From JAHCIE01 sp034431435 (lineage in GTDB: Bacteria > Chloroflexota > Anaerolineae > Epilineales > JAHCIE01): 43,379 nucleotides of DNA. This document shows positions 1 to 6,646 of this stretch, one piece after another; the first letter of the stretch is position 1; each line of letters begins with the position of its first letter. Below the pieces are notes generated by a model, which saw only the letters and a list, made by a program, of their open reading frames with translations, was not told the DNA's origin and did no database searches. Where the stretch lies: assembly GCA_034431435.1 (NCBI GenBank), contig DAOUDG010000040.1, positions 1-43,379 of the forward strand, in the 5' to 3' direction. The position numbers and the translations under genes were made by a program.

Positions 1-1489
1 GCACGCCGGCAACCACGGCCTCGGCGATCTTAGGATGCTTGAACAGCACCTCTTCCACGTCGCGGGGGTAGATGTTGTAGCCCGACGCGATAATGAGGTC
101 CTTCTTGCGGTCGACAATCTTGAAGTAGCCGTCCTCGTCCATCTCGGCAATGTCGCCCGTCTGAAGCCAGCCGTCAGGGGTGATGGTCTTGGCCGTCTCC
201 TCCGGCTTGTCCCAGTACCCGGCCATCACCTGAGGCCCGCGAATCCACATCTCGCCCGGTGAATTGACGGGCAGGTCGGCCCCGGTCTCCAGGTCCACGA
301 TCTTGGCCTCCACGTCAGGGAAGGGAATGCCGATGCAGCCGGCCTTGCGGCGGCCAAACACCGGGTTGCAGTGGGTCACAGGCGCGGCCTCGGTCAGACC
401 GTAGCCTTCCACCAGCCGACCCCCTGTTACCTCGCCGAACTTCTCCTGCACCTCGATGGGCAGCGGCGCCGACCCGGAGATACACGCCTTGATGGAGCGG
501 AGGTTGAACTTGTCACGATCCTTGTGGTTGAGGATGGCGATGTACATGGCGGGGACACCAGGGAAGATCGTCGCGCCTTCCTTAGCGATAATGTGCATCA
601 GCATCGGGATGTTACGGGGATCGGGCACGATGAGCAGCTCGGCGCCCTTGTGGATACCGAAGATCATGCAGATCGTCATGCCGTAGACATGGAAGAAGGG
701 GATGGCGGCCAGCATCTTCTCCTTGCCATCCTCGGCGCGCGGCATCCACGCCTTCGTCTGAAACACGTTGGCGATCATATTGCGATGCGTCAGCATGGCC
801 GCCTTGGGGACGCCGGTCGTGCCGCCTGTGTACTGCAACAGGGCTATATCATCGGGGGCGACCTCGACCGCCGGGGGCTTCCTACCCTGGGCGATCAGAT
901 CCTTCATATGGTAGACACCATTGCCCAGGGATGGCTCATGCCAGGCCTTGTCCTTGGATTGGGAGCGCTTCACGAGCAGGTTGAAGGGCGTTCCTGTCGC
1001 ATCGTGGATGTAGGTCACGATGGCCCGCTTGGTCGGGGTCTCGGCTTGAATCGACTGGAAGCGGGGGAAGGCCATGTTGTAGATGATGAGGGTCTCGGCG
1101 CCGGAGTCTACCAATTGGTGTTTGAGTTCCGAGGCCGTGTAGGTGGGGTTGACATTCACGACGATCGCCCCCAGGCGCGCCGCCGCGAAGAAAGCAATCA
1201 CGAATTGGGGGGAATTGGGCAACATGACGGCTATCCGGTCGCCCTTCTTCACGCCCAGGTTCGCCAGGGCGCCGGCGAAGTTGTCGATAGCCTCATCCAG
1301 CTGGCGGTAGGTCATCTTGCCGCCGACCAGCACCCGGTCCCCAGCCATGTACTTCAGGATGAACTTGAGGGCCGTCTGGTTTGCGTACTTGCGCGCCGCG
1401 TCGCGCGCCAGCGTCGATAGGGACATAGCAGGCACATCCACACTCGCCGGCACACCCGATTCGTAGAACTTCAGCCAGGGTTTCTCCAT
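1..1489 (-). CDS. fadD: Long-chain acyl-CoA ligase (AMP-binding), 3' end cut by window edge
   Basis: Joins a fatty acid to CoA through an acyl-AMP intermediate, activating it for beta-oxidation, lipid or PHA synthesis. About 496 residues are present; the C-terminal small domain is cut by the left edge. Visible motifs, in order: the P-loop-like YTGGTTGVPKA, the adenine motif YGLTEAAPVTH, the aspartate motif QTGDIAEMDEDGY, and the hinge VDRKKDLIIASGYNIYP followed by DVEE. The first residues MEKPWLKFYESGVP are typical of bacterial FadD. The ATG at 1489 has AAGGAG upstream. It lies 48 bases downstream of the SCP2 gene on the same strand and has no evident promoter of its own, so it is probably co-transcribed and under the same operator. 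The family is sure; the chain-length preference cannot be read from sequence. Confidence 0.93.
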   Translation of the reverse strand, partial: MEKPWLKFYESGVPASVDVPAMSLSTLARDAARKYANQTALKFILKYMAGDRVLVGGKMTYRQLDEAIDNFAGALANLGVKKGDRIAVMLPNSPQFVIAFFAAARLGAIVVNVNPTYTASELKHQLVDSGAETLIIYNMAFPRFQSIQAETPTKRAIVTYIHDATGTPFNLLVKRSQSKDKAWHEPSLGNGVYHMKDLIAQGRKPPAVEVAPDDIALLQYTGGTTGVPKAAMLTHRNMIANVFQTKAWMPRAEDGKEKMLAAIPFFHVYGMTICMIFGIHKGAELLIVPDPRNIPMLMHIIAKEGATIFPGVPAMYIAILNHKDRDKFNLRSIKACISGSAPLPIEVQEKFGEVTGGRLVEGYGLTEAAPVTHCNPVFGRRKAGCIGIPFPDVEAKIVDLETGADLPVNSPGEMWIRGPQVMAGYWDKPEETAKTITPDGWLQTGDIAEMDEDGYFKIVDRKKDLIIASGYNIYPRDVEEVLFKHPKIAEAVVAGV

Positions 1490-1537
1490 GAACGTGTCTC
1501 CTTTAGCAGGTTGGTTGGCATCGGCACGTTCGCCGGC

Positions 1538-1969
1538 CTAGGGGACGATGAGGTTCTCTAGACCCTTGTCCTTCAATAGTTGTCGATACTTGCCGTAGAG
1601 AGGCTCAATGGCCGGCAGAAGGGAGAGGACCTTGATCTGCGACCCTTGCAGCTTGATCTGGCCCTTCGCCAGGGCGGACACGAGGTTGATCTTCTTGTTC
1701 CAGAACAGGTTGGCCGTGTCGGCCGTCATAGTCATCACAATGTCGGGCTTGAGATCGGTCGGCCCCTGTATGACATCAATGATTGCCCCTGGCTGTGTCG
1801 GCTTAGACTTGGCGTTGATCGTCGTTATAGCCTCCGGGTTGGTATAGTGAAACTGTAGGATAACGCCGGATTTCGCGATCTTGGGTGCAACAGTCGGGTC
1901 ACTTCTAGCGTTGTCCATCAGCGCCCCAATGGTGGCATATACCTCCGCCGAGTCTTTGAAGTAGGGCAT
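1538..1969 (-). CDS. SCP2 sterol-binding domain protein
   Basis: A 143-residue single-domain SCP2 protein, a small cytoplasmic fold with a hydrophobic tunnel for fatty acyl-CoA or other lipids. Support is the typical pattern with TDLKPDIVMTMTADTANLFW and the later KGQIKLQGSQIKVLSLLPAIEPLY helix. The ATG at 1969 is chosen because GAGG sits 5 bases before it and because the -10 box of its promoter (2009-2014) lies downstream of the longer alternative start at 2029, which therefore cannot be in the mRNA. It leads into the acyl-CoA ligase gene and is divergent from the phasin, suggesting that it delivers or buffers acyl substrates. The exact ligand is unknown. Confidence 0.85.
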   Translation of the reverse strand: MPYFKDSAEVYATIGALMDNARSDPTVAPKIAKSGVILQFHYTNPEAITTINAKSKPTQPGAIIDVIQGPTDLKPDIVMTMTADTANLFWNKKINLVSALAKGQIKLQGSQIKVLSLLPAIEPLYGKYRQLLKDKGLENLIVP

Positions 1970-2008
1970 GACATCCTCGTCTGTGGGTTGTATTCGACAC
2001 TCTATTCG

Positions 2009-2037
2009 ATTATATGGTAAACGCCGCACTGCGTCAA
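2009..2037 (-). promoter_or_regulatory. Sigma70-type promoter of SCP2/acyl-CoA ligase with operator
   Basis: Reading the minus strand: -35 TTGACG (2032-2037), 17-base spacer, -10 TATAAT (2009-2014), predicted start near 2002. The -35 box is the outer half of a palindromic operator copy covering 2021-2037 (13 of 16 consensus positions), so a bound repressor would block polymerase. Confidence 0.75.
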
Positions 2038-2165
2038 GAGAATTGGGGCCATCCGGCGACCAATTTTGATGCAGTGCGTCAAAAAAACCTGCGGCGATGG
2101 GTAAGGATGCCCCAGGTCAGGCTTCTAAATGGGTGAAATGACGCATTGCGCTATCCACGATGGAC

Positions 2166-2194
2166 TTGACACCGATGACGCATTGCGTTATAAT
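2166..2194 (+). promoter_or_regulatory. Consensus sigma70 promoter of the phasin gene
   Basis: Perfect -35 TTGACA (2166-2171), 17-base spacer, perfect -10 TATAAT (2189-2194). An operator copy (2175-2191) fills the spacer and runs into the -10 box. This is the strongest promoter in the window, fitting an abundant granule protein that must be repressed when no granule is present. Confidence 0.85.
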
Positions 2195-2282
2195 AGGAGT
2201 GGAAGCAGCGATTCCCAAATTTACCCGGTTTATCAACACAGCCCTGTTCAGGCGCCGTGGTAACGGCAAGGAGAAAATACCA

Positions 2283-2912
2283 ATGACGACGAAGATTGAC
2301 GCTCCTGAGATGGAGAAAGTGACCGCCAAGCCTGCCGCCGAGGTCAAGAAGACTGCGGCCGAGCCCAAGAAGGTCGTCGAGAAGACGGCTGCGGATGTCA
2401 AGAAGGCTGTCGCTGAGGTCGAGCCGATGGAGAAGGTAGAGACGACGGCCAAGAAGGCGAAAGTAGCCGTCAAGAAGACCACCAAGAAGGCGATGGCTGA
2501 GGGCGAGAAGGCTCAGGAAGAGGTCGTGGCGGGCGTGAAGAAGTACGCCAAGTACGTCACGGAGCCGGCCCACCAGGTGTACCTGGTCAGCCTGGGCGCT
2601 GTGGCCCTGGCCCAGGAAGAGTTCATCGACCTGTATCACAAGCTGGCCGACGAGGGCGCGTCCTTCAACAAGGATGGCATGAAGATCCTTCACCGCGCGG
2701 AGAAGGCTGGCAAGGACGAAGTCGCCGACGTTCAGGGCAAGGTCGAGGACAAGTGGGCCGCCGCCACCGAGACGGTCGAGACGACGGTGGAGAAGGTGCT
2801 GGCGCGCCTGAACGTGCCAACCAAGGCCGACATCGAGCGCCTGTCCAAGAAGATTGCCGAACTGTCGGAGAAGGTCGACGATCTGAAGCGCACCAACGGC
2901 TACAAGGGCTAA
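2283..2912 (+). CDS. Phasin, PHA granule-associated protein (PhaF/PhaI type)
   Basis: A 209-residue protein resembling the poly(hydroxyalkanoate) granule-associated family that coats PHA granules. Residues 1-80 are rich in Lys and Ala, with repeated KKTAAE/KKAVAE-like units resembling the histone-H1-like tail of PhaF. Residues 90-150 hold the phasin core (VYLVSLGAVALAQEEF, an amphipathic helix). The C-terminus has VPTKADIERLSKKIAELSEK (from residue 178), a predicted coiled coil. In Pseudomonas PhaF the Lys/Ala region is C-terminal, so the order here is inverted. The ATG at 2283 is preceded by AAGGAG; an in-frame start at 2160 would lie upstream of the promoter. A hairpin follows the gene. Family call is good; binding to PHA is inferred. 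Confidence 0.85.
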   Translation: MTTKIDAPEMEKVTAKPAAEVKKTAAEPKKVVEKTAADVKKAVAEVEPMEKVETTAKKAKVAVKKTTKKAMAEGEKAQEEVVAGVKKYAKYVTEPAHQVYLVSLGAVALAQEEFIDLYHKLADEGASFNKDGMKILHRAEKAGKDEVADVQGKVEDKWAAATETVETTVEKVLARLNVPTKADIERLSKKIAELSEKVDDLKRTNGYKG

Positions 2913-2986
2913 TCTCCGAACGCGCGGGCATCCCTGGTCGCACGCTGACTGGACAGGACGCCTCGCCACACCGAGCTAGAGTCGGA

Positions 2987-3033
2987 AGAGGCTGTCACCC
3001 CAGGCGCAGGCGCGCTCTGTTGTGACAGCCTCT
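2987..3033 (+). terminator. Strong hairpin after the phasin gene
   Basis: A perfect 12-base inverted repeat, AGAGGCTGTCAC (2987-2998) with GTGACAGCCTCT (3022-3033), sits 75 bases after the phasin stop. There is no clear T-run, so it may end transcription imperfectly or stabilise the phasin mRNA. Confidence 0.55.
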
Positions 3034-3053
3034 GTGTTAGGCAGCGTACAGAT

Positions 3054-3081
3054 TTGACGTGATGCGTCAGGAGTTTATACT
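3054..3081 (+). promoter_or_regulatory. phaR promoter with overlapping operator
   Basis: -35 TTGACG (3054-3059), 16-base spacer, -10 TATACT (3076-3081). The operator copy TTGACGTGATGCGTCAG (3054-3070, 13/16) starts with the -35 box, so the regulator probably represses its own gene. Confidence 0.72.
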
Positions 3082-3144
3082 TGGTGAGCACATTGTGCTG
3101 ACCGGCATTGCAGGCCATCCTGCCCCCATATCACGAGGTCGTCC

Positions 3145-3750
3145 ATGCGCATCGTCAAGCGCTACCCTAACCGCAAGCTCTATGACACCGAAGCGAAGGC
3201 GTACATTACCCTGGAAGGGATCGCCGAGCTGATACGCGCTGGCGCCGATATCCAGGTGGTGGATCACGAGACGGGCGAGGATCTGACCACCGTCACCTTG
3301 TCGCAGATCATCCTCGAGCAAGAGAAGCGCCAGGGGACCGGCCTGCCCAAGCAGGTGCTCACCTCGCTTATCCGCACTGGCGGCGACACCTTCGACATCT
3401 TCCGCCGCTCGTTCTACTCATCGCTTGGCGCGATGCGGACCCTGGAAGAGGGTATCGAGCGCCGTATCGACGTACTGGTGCGTCGTGGCCAGATGTCCGA
3501 GGATGAGGGCCGCCGTCTGCGCGAGAGCCTTCTCAGCCGGGCGCGTGGGCTGGACGCTGAGACGCCCGATACAGCTGCCAGTGGCGACGAAGGCGGCCTG
3601 GACAGCCTGAAGCTACCCACCCGAGCCGACATCCAGCGGTTGACCACGCAACTTGAAGAGTTGACAGCCAAACTCGATTCCATTCTCAGCCTCGACGATC
3701 ACGCCACGGACGACGAGAATCCTGCGGCAGAGCCACCGGCTCATCCCTAA
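3145..3750 (+). CDS. phaR: PhaR-type polyhydroxyalkanoate synthesis regulator
   Basis: A 201-residue DNA-binding regulator of PHA granule proteins. Residues 1-62 form the PHB/PHA accumulation regulator DNA-binding domain, with the hallmark IVKRYPNRKLYDT at residues 3-15. In studied bacteria this family represses phasin genes and its own gene and is titrated off DNA by nascent granules. The middle (about 75-135) is helical. Residues 157-180 (LPTRADIQRLTTQLEELTAK) form a coiled coil closely matching the phasin C-terminus encoded next door. The start ATG has GAGG upstream. The gene has its own operator-bearing promoter and runs into the patatin gene after 30 bases. DNA-binding domain call strong; PHA binding inferred from family. 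Confidence 0.9.
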   Translation: MRIVKRYPNRKLYDTEAKAYITLEGIAELIRAGADIQVVDHETGEDLTTVTLSQIILEQEKRQGTGLPKQVLTSLIRTGGDTFDIFRRSFYSSLGAMRTLEEGIERRIDVLVRRGQMSEDEGRRLRESLLSRARGLDAETPDTAASGDEGGLDSLKLPTRADIQRLTTQLEELTAKLDSILSLDDHATDDENPAAEPPAHP

Positions 3751-3780
3751 GCGAACGTTGGATACAACCCGGAGACAACG

Positions 3781-5121
3781 GTGTCGCACCCTAACGCTCA
3801 TCGACCCAGTGTGAAGACGGCTTTGGTCCTCGCCGGCGGCGGTCTGACGGGAGCAGTCTACGAGATTGGCGCGCTGCGGGCCATGGATGATTTGCTGGTA
3901 GATCTGGACACATCCCAGTTCGATGTGTACGTGGGCACCAGCGCCGGGGCAATCGTGTCCTCATTCCTGGCAAATGGCATCACGCCGGCTGAGTTGATGC
4001 GGGCCATCGACAACGACCATCCCTTCCTCCGCGGCCCGCGCGCGCGTGACCTGCTCAGCCCAAACGTGCGCGAGATAGTGACCCGCGTGGTCGGTCTGCC
4101 CATGACGGCCGCCAGCATCGCCCGCTATTATATGCACAACTGGCGCGACCTACGCCCGACCGAGGTTGTCTCGTCCTTGAGCGAGGCTCTGCCGTCCGCC
4201 CTGTACACCAATGACCCACTCGCCACCTACATGCGCAAGACGATTCTGGCCGCCGGAGGCTCTGACGACTTCCGTAAGCTCGACCGCGAGCTGTACATCA
4301 TCGCCACCGACCTGGACACTGGTCAGCGCGCCGTATTCGGCGAGGGCAGCCTCGCCGATATCCCTATCTCCCAGGCCGTAGCCGCGTCATCGGCGATTCC
4401 CATCCTGTGCCGCCCCGTGCGAATCAAGGGTCGCGACTATGTCGATGGTGTCGTGCGGGGCACGGCCAGCCTCGACGTTGCCATCGAGCATGGCGCGCAG
4501 GTAGTCGTCGTGGTCAACTCGGCGGTTCCCCTCGACAACAGCCCCCTCAACCCGGCGCTGAACGGCAATGGCCGGCGCCGCAATCTCACCGACCAGGGCA
4601 TGGGCGCGGTCGCCGCCCAGGTCTATCGAACATGGTTCCATTCGGGGCTGGTCTATCACATCAAGCAGGTTCAGCGCCGTCATCCCGACGTGACCGTTAT
4701 TCTGATCGAGCCACCGGCCACCGACCGCTCGATGTTCTTCTTCAACAATATGCGCTACTCGGCGCGCATGACCATCGCCCAGCACGGCTATGAGTCGGTG
4801 ACTGTCAATCTGGCCCGCGACTACCACAAGTTCCGCGATATGCTCGCCCGCTATGGCATCACCATCACGCCCAAGCACGTGAACCGCGAGCTGGATCTGA
4901 TGCGCCGCAGGCGGAACGACCCCGATGCGATTCGCGCCGTCATGGAGAACACCCTGGCCGCTGAGGAGTCAGTCGCGCCCGACGCCGTCGACGACCATCA
5001 GGATGAGCAGCCGCTCGCCGACCTGGCCTCAGCCAGCCAGCACCTAGAACGCACCCTGCGCGACCTGGATGCCGCCCTCTCGAAGCGCGAGCAGGGACGG
5101 GGCCTGACGAGTTCCAACTAG
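3781..5121 (+). CDS. Patatin-like phospholipase / candidate granule depolymerase
   Basis: A 446-residue patatin-family serine hydrolase. The oxyanion loop AGGGLTGAVYEIG is at residues 18-30, the nucleophile elbow GTSAG has Ser54, and the catalytic Asp222 is in VDGVV, giving the Ser-Asp dyad. No signal peptide or membrane segment is visible, so the protein is cytoplasmic. The C-terminal 60 residues are acidic and probably coiled. It starts with GTG at 3781 behind GGAG and follows phaR by 30 bases, so it is likely in the same transcript. Family members cleave phospholipid acyl esters; a patatin-like enzyme from Haloferax mediterranei is a known PHA depolymerase, and the neighbours here favour that role. 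Hydrolase call strong, substrate inferred. Confidence 0.88.
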   Translation: MSHPNAHRPSVKTALVLAGGGLTGAVYEIGALRAMDDLLVDLDTSQFDVYVGTSAGAIVSSFLANGITPAELMRAIDNDHPFLRGPRARDLLSPNVREIVTRVVGLPMTAASIARYYMHNWRDLRPTEVVSSLSEALPSALYTNDPLATYMRKTILAAGGSDDFRKLDRELYIIATDLDTGQRAVFGEGSLADIPISQAVAASSAIPILCRPVRIKGRDYVDGVVRGTASLDVAIEHGAQVVVVVNSAVPLDNSPLNPALNGNGRRRNLTDQGMGAVAAQVYRTWFHSGLVYHIKQVQRRHPDVTVILIEPPATDRSMFFFNNMRYSARMTIAQHGYESVTVNLARDYHKFRDMLARYGITITPKHVNRELDLMRRRRNDPDAIRAVMENTLAAEESVAPDAVDDHQDEQPLADLASASQHLERTLRDLDAALSKREQGRGLTSSN

Positions 5122-5145
5122 GGCCACCCGCTAGCCAGCCATTGC

Positions 5146-5185
5146 CTCGTCGTAGGTGTGCCGCTCAACGGCCGCTTACGACGAG
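5146..5185 (+). terminator. Hairpin after the patatin gene
   Basis: Inverted repeat CTCGTCGTA (5146-5154) with TACGACGAG (5177-5185), 25 bases after the stop codon. It is followed by a T/G-rich stretch rather than a T-run, so a terminator role is likely but not certain. Confidence 0.5.
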
Positions 5186-5225
5186 TGTGTTATGGGCTGT
5201 CATCCGGATGGATGATGCGTTGCCC

Positions 5226-5255
5226 TTGACGCAGCATCGTCCATCGTGATATACT
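5226..5255 (+). promoter_or_regulatory. Promoter of the RIO kinase/MFS operon leader
   Basis: -35 TTGACG (5226-5231), 18-base spacer, -10 TATACT (5250-5255), predicted start near 5262. The first eight bases match half of the upstream palindromic operator, but the other half is absent, so regulation by the same protein is doubtful. Confidence 0.65.
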
Positions 5256-5307
5256 GCCCACGGTTCTGAACACTACCTCGCGCTCGACGCAGAAGGGAGA
5301 GCAAGTC

Positions 5308-5352
5308 ATGCAAGTCATTGTTATCACCCCCTCTCTGGAGCGCGTCACGTAA
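5308..5352 (+). CDS. Candidate 14-residue leader peptide
   Basis: A short ORF encoding MQVIVITPSLERVT, with a GGGAGAG ribosome-binding site 7 bases upstream, lying 46 bases after the predicted transcript start. Its last codons (TCACG at 5345) can pair with CGTGA at 5363, inside the first arm of the large leader stem, so a ribosome on this ORF would change the downstream fold. The hydrophobic VIVIT run resembles in style the stalling segments of macrolide-sensing Erm leaders such as ErmCL (IFVIS). That likeness is short and may be chance. No family is known for this peptide. Confidence 0.5.
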   Translation: MQVIVITPSLERVT

Positions 5353-5609
5353 CATCCGCCGGCGTGAGATTCGGAACGAGAGGGCGACCGGCCGCCTAGC
5401 GCATCATACGACGCGCCAGGTGCGCTAGGGCACGCGGTGTGTCGTGTGCCTCCCCCAGTCGCTCTCGCCCGGTTGTTCTCACGCCTCGGCTCTCTTTCCT
5501 GAGAACCATGCGGCCACGGGTGCGCTCCTGCCCCGTGGCCGTTCGATTCGGGCAGCATGCGCGACTCGGCCGGTCATGGGCACGCCTGTGACCGGCCCCC
5601 GTTGCGACG

Positions 5610-5638
5610 GGTCATAGGCAGCGACCTATGACCTTTTT
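5610..5638 (+). terminator. Intrinsic terminator/attenuator before the RIO kinase gene
   Basis: Stem GGTCATAGG (5610-5618) with CCTATGACC (5625-5633), loop of 6, followed directly by TTTTT (5634-5638). It ends 45 bases before the kinase start codon, in the leader and not at the end of an operon. Confidence 0.8.
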
Positions 5639-5683
5639 GATTCTCGAATCCAGCCCTTTGGCTGACAGGAGCTAGAGCCGACA

Positions 5684-6646
5684 ATGCGTGCCGAGACACG
5701 ACAGTATCTAGACTACGACGACGACACTGACCTTCCGACGCACCCCGCGCTTCGCAAGAAGCCGCCCTCGGCGAGCGCGGCGCGCCTGGCCGACCCGGAG
5801 GTAGGGGCCGAGGGCGCGTTCAACCCCTCTTTTAGTTCGTCCAAGCACGAGCGCGCCTGGATTCTGAGCTACCTGACGCGCTTCTATGATGATCACATCA
5901 TCACGGATGTCCTGCATCCGGTCAAGGGCGGCAAGGAGGCGACGGTCTACTGCTGCGCCGCGCATCCCAGCACGGGCGTCGAGCTGATCGCCGCGAAGGT
6001 GTATCGCCCGCGCGAGTTTCGCCAGTTGCGCAACGACGCCCAGTACCGCCAGGGCCGCCGCATCCTGTCCGACGAGGGCAAGCGCGTCAAGGACGACCGC
6101 ACCCTCCGCGCCGTCGCCAAGGGGACGGCCTTTGGTAAGCACGCGGCCCACATCTCGTGGCTGGCCCACGAGTACGAGACCCTGCAGCTACTCCACGCGG
6201 CGGGGGCAGACGTCCCGCGCCCGTGGGCCATCGGCGAGAACGCTATCCTGATGGAGTACCTCGGCGATGAGAGTCTCCCCGCACCGACGCTGCACGAAAC
6301 GCGCCTGGACCGCCGCGAAGCGCGGCGCGTGTTCGACCGCCTGATGGTCAACATCGAGCTGATGCTGCGCCACGGGCGCGTGCACGGCGATCTGTCGGCG
6401 TTCAACGTGCTGTACTGGGAGGAAGAAGCGACGATCATCGACTTTCCGCAGGCGGTGGACGTGGCAACCAACGGCGACGCCCGCGCCCTGTTCCAACGCG
6501 ACGTGCTACGCCTGTGCCAAAATTTCGAGCGCTACGACGTGCGCGTCGACGCCCGTGCCCTTGCGCATGGCCTGTGGGGGCGCTATCAGGCGGAGGACGA
6601 CTTCGAGGCGATGAACCTGCTGGCAATGGAGGAGGACAGCGCGTGA
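5684..6646 (+). CDS. RIO-family atypical protein kinase
   Basis: A 320-residue soluble RIO1-like kinase. The nucleotide loop GGKEATVY is at residues 82-89, the ATP-anchoring Lys105 in AAKVYR, the catalytic loop HGDLSAFNVL at 234-243 (Asp236, Asn241), and the metal-binding Asp253 in IIDFPQ. All catalytic residues are present, so it should be active. RIO kinases act in ribosome maturation in archaea and eukaryotes; bacterial roles are poorly known. The start ATG at 5684 has AGGAG 13 bases and GAG 6 bases upstream. The stop overlaps the start of the MFS gene (GTGA), so the two are translationally coupled. Expression appears to be gated by the leader terminator. Family call strong; substrate unknown. 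Confidence 0.9.
   Translation: MRAETRQYLDYDDDTDLPTHPALRKKPPSASAARLADPEVGAEGAFNPSFSSSKHERAWILSYLTRFYDDHIITDVLHPVKGGKEATVYCCAAHPSTGVELIAAKVYRPREFRQLRNDAQYRQGRRILSDEGKRVKDDRTLRAVAKGTAFGKHAAHISWLAHEYETLQLLHAAGADVPRPWAIGENAILMEYLGDESLPAPTLHETRLDRREARRVFDRLMVNIELMLRHGRVHGDLSAFNVLYWEEEATIIDFPQAVDVATNGDARALFQRDVLRLCQNFERYDVRVDARALAHGLWGRYQAEDDFEAMNLLAMEEDSA

Larger units (their letters stand above)
1970..2282. promoter_or_regulatory. Divergent control region with four operator copies
   Basis: This gene-free stretch between the SCP2 and phasin genes holds four copies of a 17-base palindrome, consensus TTGACGCA-N-TGCGTCAA. They are at 2021-2037 (13/16), 2066-2082 (15/16, TTGATGCAGTGCGTCAA), 2138-2154 (12/16) and 2175-2191 (13/16). 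The first overlaps the SCP2 -35 box and the last lies between the -35 and -10 boxes of the phasin promoter. A fifth copy is on the phaR promoter at 3054-3070. The likely ligand is the PhaR-type protein encoded at 3145-3750; this assignment is inferred from position. Confidence 0.75.
5262..5683 (+). ncRNA. Structured mRNA leader with putative transcription attenuator
   Basis: This 420-base stretch between the promoter and the RIO kinase start has no long gene but many perfect stems. They include 5361-5369 with 5477-5485 (closing a multi-branched domain), 5395-5403 with 5421-5429, 5429-5436 with 5443-5450, 5511-5520 with 5532-5541, 5568-5576 with 5589-5597, and a terminator at 5610-5638. The segment GGTCAT occurs at 5572 and again at 5610; both copies can pair with ATGACC at 5628-5633, so the stem before the terminator can compete with it. 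No promoter is seen between the terminator and the kinase gene, so expression needs read-through. The leader does not match any riboswitch class recognisable by eye. It could be peptide-, ligand- or protein-controlled. Confidence 0.6.

Noticed and set aside
371..1420. Long plus-strand ORF of 349 codons
   Set aside because: It is the antisense shadow of the acyl-CoA ligase gene, whose motifs are unmistakable on the minus strand. High GC makes such shadows common throughout this window.
2151..2969. 272-codon minus-strand ORF opposite the phasin gene
   Set aside because: Leu/Arg/Gly-rich translation with no domain; the plus-strand gene has a consensus promoter, ribosome-binding site and phasin motifs.
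5226..5242. Sixth copy of the PhaR operator at the RIO operon promoter
   Set aside because: Only the left half TTGACGCA matches, and most of that is the -35 box itself. The right half shares no position with the consensus.
5534..5560. tRNA T-arm-like GTTCGATTC
   Set aside because: The bases on either side do not form a T-stem and there is no acceptor, D or anticodon arm; the segment lies between leader hairpins.
6514..6642. 43-residue N-terminal extension of the MFS protein
   Set aside because: It would lie inside the RIO kinase gene; the GTG at 6643 has a ribosome-binding site and starts at the first membrane helix.
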